Origin: Saprospiraceae bacterium
Lineage (GTDB): Bacteria > Bacteroidota > Bacteroidia > Chitinophagales > Saprospiraceae
Length of the DNA: 64,000 nucleotides
Assembly: GCA_016719855.1 (NCBI GenBank)
Contig: JADJYH010000031.1
Location: 38,560-102,559, forward strand
Reading direction: 5' to 3'
The translations under genes and the position numbers were made by a program. Each line of letters opens with the position of its first letter. The first letter of the stretch is position 1. A model generated the notes under the pieces. It was not told the DNA's origin, did no database searches, and worked only from the letters and a program-made list of their open reading frames with translations. Below, in pieces: positions 50,852 through 58,356 of the stretch.

Positions 50852-51582
50852 TAAAATCTGCTGTCAATATAATACGGCAACATCGCCCGCCAGGTCGGCC
50901 AGTCGTGGCGCATGTCGGTGCCCCAGATGTCGAGTTCGTGGGGGATGCCCTTCGAGGACAAAATGCTTGAGAGCGTCTTTGAACCCTCCGGGTTTTCGTA
51001 GGCACCGGAGCCAGTCACGATATGGCAGTGGTGCTTGCTCCGCAAAATCGGGAGAAAATATTCGTCGTTGAGGTTGGGCAGGTACGACACCGGGGAGTTG
51101 AAATAAACGTCTTGGTCGTAGTAGCCGTCGGTGTACTCCTGCAGCTCGTAAATGCCGCTCATGGCAATGACGCCGTCAATCAGGTCGGGGCGCTTGAGGT
51201 AGAGGTTGGCAGAGTGAAGTGCGCCCAGGGAGGCACCGGTGACATAAATCGGCGTGTCGGGGCTGGTTTTGCTTTTGATGAAAGGCACTACCTCGTTGTA
51301 CACGTAGCTGTTGAATTGCGTGTGCCGTATGGCCTTGTGCCGGGGGTGCATTTTGTTGTTCAGCCAGCTTTCAGAATTGATGCTGTTGATGGAAAACACC
51401 TTGCATTTGCCGGAGTTGATTTGGTTTTCCAGTACGTCCATCATCAGGAAGCGCTCGTACTCCAAAAAATCAGCTGCGGCGGTGGGCAGCATGAGCAGGG
51501 CAAAACCATAGTTTCCCCAGATGCCGATTTCCATGTTCTTGTTCAAAGATGGGCTGTGCCATTGGTGAATTTCACGGTGCAT
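50851..51582 (-). CDS. Esterase D-like alpha/beta hydrolase
   Basis: The 243-residue putative esterase (PF00756-like) has the nucleophile elbow PIYVTGASLGALHSANLYLK with Ser in GASLG, an acid segment after HCHIVTGSGAYENPE and the His in DIWGTDMRHDWPTWRAMLPY. Opening strands MEIGIWGNYGFALLMLPTAA fit the family. The likely reaction is hydrolysis of a small ester or thioester in the cytoplasm (no signal peptide); the substrate is unknown. A -7 box lies 100 bases upstream, and a GTTATTGG array is in the leader. Confidence 0.88.
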   Translation of the reverse strand: MHREIHQWHSPSLNKNMEIGIWGNYGFALLMLPTAAADFLEYERFLMMDVLENQINSGKCKVFSINSINSESWLNNKMHPRHKAIRHTQFNSYVYNEVVPFIKSKTSPDTPIYVTGASLGALHSANLYLKRPDLIDGVIAMSGIYELQEYTDGYYDQDVYFNSPVSYLPNLNDEYFLPILRSKHHCHIVTGSGAYENPEGSKTLSSILSSKGIPHELDIWGTDMRHDWPTWRAMLPYYIDSRF

Positions 51583-51602
51583 TTTTCGTTGAGTTTTGAA
51601 TG

Positions 51603-51645
51603 ATTGTGTTATTGAGTCATTGGGCTATTGAGGTATTTGGTTTGG
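51603..51645. repeat. Octamer array (GTTATTGG family), single arm, in the esterase leader
   Basis: Five degenerate units (GTTATTGA, GTCATTGG, GCTATTGA, GGTATTTG) without an inverted partner. Confidence 0.75.
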
Positions 51646-51681
51646 GTATTCGCTTGAAAACAATTTAGCCCCAGCCCTGCG

Positions 51682-51689
51682 CAAAGATA
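51682..51689 (-). promoter_or_regulatory. Candidate esterase -7 box (TATCTTTG)
   Basis: A perfect TAnnTTTG on the minus strand, 100 bases before the ATG at 51582; the GTTATTGG array would be part of the transcribed leader. Confidence 0.5.
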
Positions 51690-51722
51690 TTTCGCTAATT
51701 TCGCCCGCCCAAACTTAATTTC

Positions 51723-51859
51723 AGTTCGCCAGTTCGACAGTTGGCAGTTGGCAGTCAGTTTGACAGTTGTTTAGTCGGGAACGGGTTAGGGTTTTCATGA
51801 CTAAACAACTGCTGACTTCCAGACTGACTGCCCACTGCCAACTGTCGAACTGTCGAACT
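51723..51859. repeat. Heptamer hairpin element, CAGTTGG family, spanning the ABC gene start
   Basis: The left arm 51723-51776 and right arm 51799-51859 pair over more than 45 positions with a roughly 22-base loop. Units are CAGTTGG, CAGTTCG and CAGTCAG. The right arm contains the only nearby ATG and encodes the first 20 or so residues of the ABC exporter. Confidence 0.9.
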
Positions 51860-53692
51860 CAAAATGCAGCATCTTTTTACCTCAACAAATACTTCTACAA
51901 ATACCGCAGCCGCTTGCTGTTGGGCATCCTTTTCATTTTCGTTTCCAACTATTTCCAGTCGCTTCAGCCCCAAATGATACGCCAGGCGCTCGACCTCGTC
52001 GTGGAGAATATCGCCCTGTACCGCATGTACGACGGCTTCGATTTGCAGACGGTGGTGTTCAGTCATTTTGGGAAAACGCTGCTTTATTTTGGCGTGGTGG
52101 TGCTGGTGCTGGCGCTGCTGATGGGCGCTTTTTTGTTCCTTGTGCGGCAGACCATCATCGTGATGTCGAGGCTGATTGAGTTCGACCTTCGCACCGAAAT
52201 CTTCCAGCACTACGAAGACCTGCACCTCGCTTTTTACAAGAAAAACAGCACTGGCGACCTCATGGCCAGGGTCATGGAGGACGTCTCAAAAGTGCGGATG
52301 TACCTCGGCCCGGCCATCCTCTACGGCATCAACTTGGCGTCGTTGTTCACGCTCGTCATCATTTCCATGTTGCGGGTGAACGTCACGCTCACGCTTTGGT
52401 CACTGCTGCCGCTGCCCATTTTGTCCATCTCGATTTACTACGTGAGCAGCCTCATCAGCAAGAATAGCGAAAAAATACAGCGCCAACTTTCCAAGCTCAC
52501 TAGCATCTCGCAGGAGGTTTTCAGCGGCATTCGGGTGGTGAAATCCTACGTGCAAGAAGCACCGATGGGCCGTTTTTTCCATGACGAAAGCCAAGCCTAC
52601 ATGGACAAATCGTTGAAGCTCGCCCGGGTGGACTCGCTTTTTCAGCCGACGATGCTGGTGCTGATTGGCATGAGCACCATTATCACGGTGTACGTCGGCG
52701 GGCTTCAAGTGGCCAAGGGCAACATTACCACGGGCAACATCGCCGAGTTCATCATCTACGTGAACATGCTCACCTGGCCCGTCACTTCGCTGGGTTGGAT
52801 TAGCTCCCTCATACAACAAGCTGCCGCTTCGCAAAAACGCATCAACGAGTTTTTGAGCGTAAAACCAGAAATAGTAAGTCCACAGTCCATAGTCGGCAGT
52901 CAGCAGTCCCCCCAATCCGCAATCCGCAATCCACAATCCGCAATCGTCTTTGACAACGTCTCCTTCACCTACCCCGACACGGGCATCGTGGCGCTCCGCA
53001 ACATCAGCTTCGAGCTGATGTCCGGCCAAAAACTCGCCATCATCGGGCGGACGGGCTGCGGCAAGTCCACCATCGCCGAACTGCTTGTGCGCCTGTACGA
53101 CGTGACCGAGGGCTGCATCCTCGTGGACGGTGTGGACATCCGCCAGCTAGACCTCAACCGCCTCCGCCAACGCATCGGCTACGTGCCGCAGGACGTGTTC
53201 CTGTTCTCCGACACCATCTCCAACAACGTGCGTTTTGGCAGGCCCGAAGCCACGCAGGCCGAGGTGGAAACCTTTACCCGCCATGCCGCCATCTACAACG
53301 AAATCGCCGAACTGCCTGAAGGCTTCGAGACGGTGGTGGGCGAGCGGGGCGTCACGCTCTCTGGCGGCCAAAAACAGCGGGTGAGCATCGCCAGGGCACT
53401 CGCCAAGCAGCCTGACATCGTGCTACTCGACGATTGCCTCAGCGCCGTGGACACCAACACCGAAAAGCAAATCCTCAGCTACCTCGGCTCCGACATCGCC
53501 GACAAAACGGCCATCATCATCACGCACCGCATTTATTCGCTGCTGGAATTTGACAAAATCATCGTGCTCGGCGACGGCCGAATCGTGGAGGAGGGAACGC
53601 ATTCCGAATTGCTGAAAAACAAAGGATATTACTACGAGCAGTATGAAAAGCAAAGGATGGAGGAAGGGGTGGAGAATGGAAAATTAACGTGA
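51797..53692 (+). CDS. ABC exporter, fused membrane and ATPase domains, with repeat-derived N-terminus and linker
   Basis: The roughly 631-residue half-transporter works as a dimer. The membrane domain has six helices beginning RSRLLLGILFIFVSNYFQSL, and the cytoplasmic coupling text YEDLHLAFYKKNSTGDLMAR. The ATPase has Walker A IIGRTGCGKSTIAELL, Q-loop IGYVPQDVFLF, signature TLSGGQKQRVSIARALAKQ, Walker B DIVLLDDCLSAVD (Asp-Asp instead of Asp-Glu at the end) and switch IITHRIYSL. The MdlB/multidrug type is the closest match; the substrate is unknown. The first 20 codons come from the CAGTTGG hairpin, and the linker between domains (VSPQSIVGSQQSPQSAIRN) is entirely two heptamer arrays at 52877-52946. 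ATG 51797 is favoured over TTG 51767. Confidence 0.9.
   Translation: MTKQLLTSRLTAHCQLSNCRTQNAASFYLNKYFYKYRSRLLLGILFIFVSNYFQSLQPQMIRQALDLVVENIALYRMYDGFDLQTVVFSHFGKTLLYFGVVVLVLALLMGAFLFLVRQTIIVMSRLIEFDLRTEIFQHYEDLHLAFYKKNSTGDLMARVMEDVSKVRMYLGPAILYGINLASLFTLVIISMLRVNVTLTLWSLLPLPILSISIYYVSSLISKNSEKIQRQLSKLTSISQEVFSGIRVVKSYVQEAPMGRFFHDESQAYMDKSLKLARVDSLFQPTMLVLIGMSTIITVYVGGLQVAKGNITTGNIAEFIIYVNMLTWPVTSLGWISSLIQQAAASQKRINEFLSVKPEIVSPQSIVGSQQSPQSAIRNPQSAIVFDNVSFTYPDTGIVALRNISFELMSGQKLAIIGRTGCGKSTIAELLVRLYDVTEGCILVDGVDIRQLDLNRLRQRIGYVPQDVFLFSDTISNNVRFGRPEATQAEVETFTRHAAIYNEIAELPEGFETVVGERGVTLSGGQKQRVSIARALAKQPDIVLLDDCLSAVDTNTEKQILSYLGSDIADKTAIIITHRIYSLLEFDKIIVLGDGRIVEEGTHSELLKNKGYYYEQYEKQRMEEGVENGKLT
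52877..52946. repeat. Two adjacent heptamer arrays inside the ABC exporter linker
   Basis: Five AGTCNNN units (52877-52911: AGTCCAC, AGTCCAT, AGTCGGC, AGTCAGC, AGTCCCC) run directly into five CGCAATC-type units (52911-52946). The whole insert keeps the frame and lies between the last membrane helix region and the ATPase strand VFDNVSFTYPD. Confidence 0.9.
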
Positions 53693-53712
53693 AATAAGGA
53701 AACGGGGCAACA

Positions 53713-54957
53713 CTATCGAATTTTGCACTCGACCCTTCGGTTTTTTAGCCGCCCTTTTTCAGTATCGTTGGATGACACGGGCTTGCTTTCTCCGTAGCCC
53801 GTTGCTGTGACGCTTTGAACGGCTATCCCATTGGAAATGAGGTAGTTGGCAACAGATGTTGCCCTTTTTTCTGACAAAATTCGGTTGGCTTCTTCATTGC
53901 CGACGTTGTCCGAATGCCCACCGATTTCAACTTTGACCTCCATGTTGGTTTTCAAAAAATCAACCAGTCCATCCAGTTCGGGCAAAGCAGCAGGCAACAA
54001 GTCCCATTTACCCGTTTCAAAGTTGACGTTTTTGAAGGTGTAGGCACTGTTCTTTTTCAAGTCCTCGGCGATGGACACGAGAGGCGGCGCACTGCCCTCG
54101 CCAATCCAAAAATCATCGAACAGGTAGTAGCCGATGCGCCGCTTTTTCTGTTGGAAATTCTTCGTAACGTAGTTGAATTCATCAATTTCAGCATTGTTTT
54201 CGAGGTTGGTAGCCGTGTTGTTGTCAACCGTAAAATTGCCGATGGTGAAATACTGGTAAGCCTTGTCTGCCTTGAAAGTCCGGCTGAGTTTGAGCCACTC
54301 GCCCTGCTTGGTCACGATGGGTTCGTACCAGACAATTTGCGGAAAAGCCACATCCAGCGACATATTTTTTTCTTCACTGACGGAAAAATAGACCCCAAAA
54401 CTGCCAGCGGCCAAAGGAATTACTTCCAAGTTTTTTATCATGTGGTAGAGTTGCCGGACATGCTTTTCCCCTACTGCATTGGCCTGTTGCACATAGCACT
54501 CAAACGTGTATTCCTTGCCCGGCACGAGCGGTGAACTGAGCTTCCCTTGAATAAACTCGTGAAAATCAAAGCCTCTCGCCATGTCAATTCCCGGCAGGTA
54601 GGTGATGAGGCCAACGGCTTTTTCGCCCGTATGCGGCTGTGGGAAAAAGCAGTCGCCAGCGGCGTTGGGCTTCCAAACTATTAGGTCAGGTGTGCAATCC
54701 AGAAAAGTGCTCCAATCAGCCATCGCAATGTTGAAGGTCTTGTTGCTGTTGCCAAACATGCAGGCAGGGTAATCCTTGCCAGGGTCAAAGGTTTCAAAAC
54801 TAGGGTTGAGCACTAGGTTGCCCGTTTGGGCGATTAGAAACTGGCAGAATAGGAGTGGAACAAATGGAAGAAAGGGTTTCAATGATGGATAATTTTCACT
54901 TGATAAGCCCAAAAGTCCGAAAAGTGACAATTCAGGAACGGAAAATCTTGTGCCCAC
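53713..54957 (-). CDS. OmpA-family outer-membrane protein with C-terminal peptidoglycan-binding domain
   Basis: The C-terminal 120 residues are an OmpA domain: VNFETGKWDLLPAALPELDG, VKVEIGGHSDNVGNEEANRI, LSEKRATSVANYLISNG and GYGESKPVSSNDTEKGRLKN, ending NRRVECKIR. It should bind peptidoglycan. The preceding 270 residues form a jelly-roll-like region (NLVLNPSFETFDPGKDYPAC, TFECYVQQANAVGEKH) of the carbohydrate-binding type. The ATG at 54957 gives a 40-residue leader without a signal shape; a TTG at 54882 would give KPFLPFVPLLFCQFLIAQTG, a proper signal peptide, and is preferred. A -7-like TACTTTTG lies at 55015-55008. Confidence 0.85.
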   Translation of the reverse strand: MGTRFSVPELSLFGLLGLSSENYPSLKPFLPFVPLLFCQFLIAQTGNLVLNPSFETFDPGKDYPACMFGNSNKTFNIAMADWSTFLDCTPDLIVWKPNAAGDCFFPQPHTGEKAVGLITYLPGIDMARGFDFHEFIQGKLSSPLVPGKEYTFECYVQQANAVGEKHVRQLYHMIKNLEVIPLAAGSFGVYFSVSEEKNMSLDVAFPQIVWYEPIVTKQGEWLKLSRTFKADKAYQYFTIGNFTVDNNTATNLENNAEIDEFNYVTKNFQQKKRRIGYYLFDDFWIGEGSAPPLVSIAEDLKKNSAYTFKNVNFETGKWDLLPAALPELDGLVDFLKTNMEVKVEIGGHSDNVGNEEANRILSEKRATSVANYLISNGIAVQSVTATGYGESKPVSSNDTEKGRLKNRRVECKIR

Positions 54958-55022
54958 AAATTCTGAAAACCCCTACATTCGCCCCGTTCCGGTGCAATCG
55001 GCACTGGCAAAAGTAAACTCAG

Positions 55023-55164
55023 GATTGAGTTATTGGGTGATTGAGTTATTAGGGTATTGAGTTATTGGGATATTGGGGTATTGGGGTATTGAAATATCCC
55101 AACCATCCAATAACTCAATATCCCAATAACGTAATATCCCAACCATCCAATAACTCAATCCCAA
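55023..55164. repeat. Long octamer hairpin element, GTTATTGG family, in the fhs leader
   Basis: About nine units (GTTATTGG, GATATTGG, GGTATTGA) on the left face about eight inverted units on the right, with almost no loop. At 142 bases it is the largest array hairpin in the window. It ends 22 bases before the fhs ATG. Confidence 0.9.
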
Positions 55165-55186
55165 TTGCAAACTACCTAACCAACTT

Positions 55187-56854
55187 ATGACTGACCTTGA
55201 CATCGCAAGGACTATCGTGCTGAAGCCCGTTCAGCACGTAGCCGACCAACTGGGCATCTCCCACGACGACCTCCAACTCTACGGGAAATACAAGGCGAAG
55301 CTCCCACTGACCTTGATTGACGAGGAGAAAATCAAAAAAAGCAACCTGATTTTGGTGACAGCCATCTCCCCCACCCCGGCGGGCGAGGGCAAAACCACCG
55401 TCAGCATTGGGCTTTCGCAAGGTTTGAACCGCACCGGGCGCAAGACCTGCGTAGTGCTGCGGGAGCCATCGCTCGGCCCCGTTTTCGGCATAAAAGGCGG
55501 CGCAACGGGCGGCGGCTACAGCCAAGTGCTTCCGATGGAGGACATCAACCTGCACTTCACAGGCGACCTTTCGGCGGTGGAGAAAGCACACAACCTACTT
55601 TCCGCCCTCATCGACAACAATTTGCAGAGCAAAAAAGTGAGCCTCGGCCTCGACCCCCGCCAGATTTTCTGGAAGCGGGTCATGGACATGAACGACCGCT
55701 CGCTCCGCAAAATCATCGTCGGACTTGGCGGCACCGGCAACGGCATCCCACGGGAGACGGGCTTCGACATCTGCGTGGCCTCGGAGGTGATGGCCATCCT
55801 CTGCCTCTCCAACAATATTGACGACCTCAAGCAGCGCCTCGGCAATATCTTCGTGGGCTACACGATGGACCGCCAGCCGATTTTCGCAAGGGATTTGAAA
55901 GCGCAAGGTGCCATGGCCGCACTGCTCAAGGACGCCATCATGCCCAACCTCGTACAGACTTTGGAGGGCTACCCGGCCATCATCCACGGCGGGCCGTTTG
56001 CCAACATCGCACAGGGCACGAACACGGTCATTGCCACCAAAACCGGCCTCTCCCTCGCCGACTGGGTGGTGACGGAAGCAGGCTTCGGTTCCGACCTCGG
56101 CGCCGAGAAGTTCATGGACATCAAGTGCCAGAGCGCCGGGCTAGCACCAAAGGCGATGTGCATCGTGGCCACCATACGGGCATTGAAATACCACGGTGGT
56201 GGCGACCTGAAACAGCTTACCGTTCCAAATCCGGAGGCAGTCGAGAAAGGTTTGGTAAATTTAGAAAAGCACCTTGAAAACACCCGGCTTTTCGGCATTC
56301 CCGCCGTGGTGGCCATCAACAAGTTTACCACCGACACCGACGAGGAGATCGCTTTGGTGAAAAACCGTTGCGAGAAAATGGGCTTCAAGGCCGTGGTCGC
56401 CGAAGTTTGGGCGAAGGGCGGCGAAGGTGCCATTGACCTCGCCAATGCCGTTGCCGAAGCTGCGGAGGGCGCATCGGGGATGTTCACGCCACTGTACGAT
56501 TGGGCTTGGCCGATTGAGAAAAAAATCGAGACCATCGCCACCAAGGTTTACGGTGCAGCCAAAGTGGAGTATTCCGCCGAAGCGAAAATCCACCTCAAGC
56601 GCATCGAAAAACTGGGGCTTTCAGGTGCGGCCGTCTGCATCGCCAAGACGCAGAAGTCGCTGTCCGACAACCCCGACCTGATTGGTCGCCCGACTGGGTT
56701 CACCATCACCGTCCGGGAAATCGAGATTGCCGCCGGTGCCAACTTCGTGGTGCCCATCACCGGGGAGATGATGCGGATGCCCGGCCTGCCTGACCACCCT
56801 TCTGCGGAGAATATTGATATTGATGGGGAGGGGAATATAAGTGGGTTGTTTTGA
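55187..56854 (+). CDS. fhs: Formate--tetrahydrofolate ligase
   Basis: Fhs makes 10-formyl-tetrahydrofolate from formate, ATP and THF. The P-loop-like SPTPAGEGKTTVSIGLSQGL, EPSLGPVFGIKGGATGGGYS, the family block GGTGNGIPRETGFDICVASE, VVTEAGFGSDLGAEKFMDIK and the C-terminal FVVPITGEMMRMPGLPDHPS are all present. The 555-residue length and an uninterrupted frame are normal. It supplies one-carbon units for purine and formyl-Met synthesis; no other folate gene is adjacent. The GTTATTGG hairpin just before the start would be in the mRNA leader. Confidence 0.97.
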   Translation: MTDLDIARTIVLKPVQHVADQLGISHDDLQLYGKYKAKLPLTLIDEEKIKKSNLILVTAISPTPAGEGKTTVSIGLSQGLNRTGRKTCVVLREPSLGPVFGIKGGATGGGYSQVLPMEDINLHFTGDLSAVEKAHNLLSALIDNNLQSKKVSLGLDPRQIFWKRVMDMNDRSLRKIIVGLGGTGNGIPRETGFDICVASEVMAILCLSNNIDDLKQRLGNIFVGYTMDRQPIFARDLKAQGAMAALLKDAIMPNLVQTLEGYPAIIHGGPFANIAQGTNTVIATKTGLSLADWVVTEAGFGSDLGAEKFMDIKCQSAGLAPKAMCIVATIRALKYHGGGDLKQLTVPNPEAVEKGLVNLEKHLENTRLFGIPAVVAINKFTTDTDEEIALVKNRCEKMGFKAVVAEVWAKGGEGAIDLANAVAEAAEGASGMFTPLYDWAWPIEKKIETIATKVYGAAKVEYSAEAKIHLKRIEKLGLSGAAVCIAKTQKSLSDNPDLIGRPTGFTITVREIEIAAGANFVVPITGEMMRMPGLPDHPSAENIDIDGEGNISGLF

Positions 56855-56933
56855 GCCAAAGCGGAAAGGGGAAATTTCAGGAAGTGTGTGAAATAAGCTG
56901 ACAACTGGATTTCCCCTTTCTTTGAAATCCAGC

Positions 56934-56941
56934 TATCTTTG
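56934..56941 (+). promoter_or_regulatory. Candidate -7 box (TATCTTTG) of the HNH pair
   Basis: A perfect TAnnTTTG, 14 bases before the ATG at 56956, implying a leader of only a few bases. Confidence 0.55.
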
Positions 56942-56955
56942 CAAAAAACGACTTC

Positions 56956-57357
56956 ATGCAAAAAGTACAAGTCCAAGCAGAGGTTGACCTGAAATCCATG
57001 CTTTCGCAGCTTGGCACACAGGATTTGGAGGAGTTCCTTCGTGAAATCAAAGGATTGCTCACCCGCCGCCAAACAAAGGATGTCAAAGCGAAGGAAAAAG
57101 CATTGCTCCAACGGCTTAATGAAGAATGCGCCCTTCCAGCGGCACATTGGCAACAATTTCAGTTGCTGAGTGAAAAAATGCAAGCATTGGTGGCCACTCC
57201 AGCCGAACAGGAAACGTTTTTTAAGTTGGTAAAAGAGGAAGAAACGGTGCGGCTGCTCCGCATTAAATTGTTGGGCGAAATGGCGCAGCTCCGGGGTATC
57301 TCCCTACCTGAAATGGCCGCAGAATTAGGCATCAAAGCCCCAGGTCATGCCGACTAA
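56956..57357 (+). CDS. Hypothetical helical partner of the HNH endonuclease
   Basis: The 133-residue protein begins MQKVQVQAEVDLKSMLSQLG and is strongly helical with charged heptads (DLEEFLREIKGLLTRRQTKD, EKALLQRLNEECALPAAHWQ) and a last helix pair ISLPEMAAELGIKAPG. The small partner of the wrecked HNH locus at 47463 has comparable text (HYLPLEHLMQLAK versus VRLLRIKLLGEMAQL), though similarity is weak. It overlaps the HNH gene by 11 bases, so translation is coupled. Pairing with a nuclease suggests an antitoxin-like or targeting role, but that is inference. Confidence 0.7.
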   Translation: MQKVQVQAEVDLKSMLSQLGTQDLEEFLREIKGLLTRRQTKDVKAKEKALLQRLNEECALPAAHWQQFQLLSEKMQALVATPAEQETFFKLVKEEETVRLLRIKLLGEMAQLRGISLPEMAAELGIKAPGHAD

Positions 57358-57772
57358 TTTTGTGTCAGCCGAACTACGCCGCCTCGTGAAAATACGGGCT
57401 AACAACAACTGCGAATACTGTCAAGCCCTTGGCAGCTTCTCCTTCCATCCGTTTCCCGTAGAGCACATTATCCCAACTTCAAAAGGAGGTAGCGGCGACG
57501 ATTCGAACCTTGCCAATGCTTGCCAATTCTGCAACGGCAGCAAATTTGACAAGACCGAGGCACTTGACCCATTGACGGGTACTTTAGTCCCGTTGTACAT
57601 CCCTCGCACCCAAACTTGGGATGAACACTTTGTATGGAGTGATGATTTTACACTTGTCATAGGAATTACGCCAACCGGGCGGGCAACGGTCAATTGTCTG
57701 AAAATGAACAGGGAGGAAGCTGTCAACTTACGGACTGCTTTGCGGGAATTTGGTGTTCACCCGCCGAAATAG
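57347..57772 (+). CDS. HNH endonuclease
   Basis: The 141-residue nuclease has the compact HNH layout: RAxxxCEYC-type start KIRANNNCEYCQALGSF (first zinc Cys pair), PFPVEHIIPTSKGGSGDDSN with the catalytic His, then LANACQFCNGSKFDKTEALD with the second CxxC and Asn. The C-terminal part (WDEHFVWSDDFTLVIGITPT, GRATVNCLKMNREEAVNLRT) is the conserved beta-hairpin plus helix of this clade, also seen in the degraded copy at 47463. It nicks or cuts DNA; the target is unknown. It is coupled to the upstream helical gene and has no methylase nearby, so a classical restriction system is unlikely. Confidence 0.9.
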   Translation: MPTNFVSAELRRLVKIRANNNCEYCQALGSFSFHPFPVEHIIPTSKGGSGDDSNLANACQFCNGSKFDKTEALDPLTGTLVPLYIPRTQTWDEHFVWSDDFTLVIGITPTGRATVNCLKMNREEAVNLRTALREFGVHPPK

Positions 57773-57795
57773 ATGATTCAATTTTTATTAGAAGC

Positions 57796-58068
57796 ATGAC
57801 ATACGCCACCTTCAAATCCTCTCCAACCCCACCCACCGACAATCTCCTCCTCGCCGCCCTCTGGCACGACGCCCAAGGCGACTGGGAGGCCGCCCACAAC
57901 ATCGCCCAAGACATCCACACCCGTGACGGCTCATGGCTCCACGCTTACCTGCACCGCAAAGAGGGCGACCTTTGGAACGCTGGATATTGGTACCGACAGG
58001 CAGGGAAATCCATAGCGACTGGCACGTTGGAGCTGGAATGGGAGGAGTTGGTGAAGGCATTTTTATAG
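57796..58068 (+). CDS. Small helical hypothetical protein
   Basis: The 90-residue product starts at ATG 57796 (MTYATFKSSPTPPTDNLLLA), 24 bases after the HNH stop. Its body LWHDAQGDWEAAHNIAQDI and LHAYLHRKEGDLWNAGYWYR reads like one and a half TPR-type helix pairs; similar small proteins are common but unnamed in Proteobacteria and Bacteroidota. There is no signal peptide. The 288 bases after it, up to the next start, hold no gene I can see. Confidence 0.75.
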   Translation: MTYATFKSSPTPPTDNLLLAALWHDAQGDWEAAHNIAQDIHTRDGSWLHAYLHRKEGDLWNAGYWYRQAGKSIATGTLELEWEELVKAFL

Positions 58069-58356
58069 CGTTTGTCGTCGCTCCTGCTCGCCAAAACTTG
58101 CCGATAGCTTTAGAAGGAAGTTAGCCCGATGCTGTTAATCTCGCCCCTTGGTTGCTCTGTTTGATTTAAATCACCTTAGCACTTTGCGGAATATCATTTC
58201 AACATAATTGGCAATAACGCAAACTTTGCCTCACACCAAAATCATTGAGGAATCGCATGTTTTACCTCGATTAGCAAAACGTGCTTGGCCACCGCCCTGT
58301 TTGAGTGGGGAACGCCGATGCCCCTCCTTCCCAAGTAGGCGCTTAAACCATGTGTT

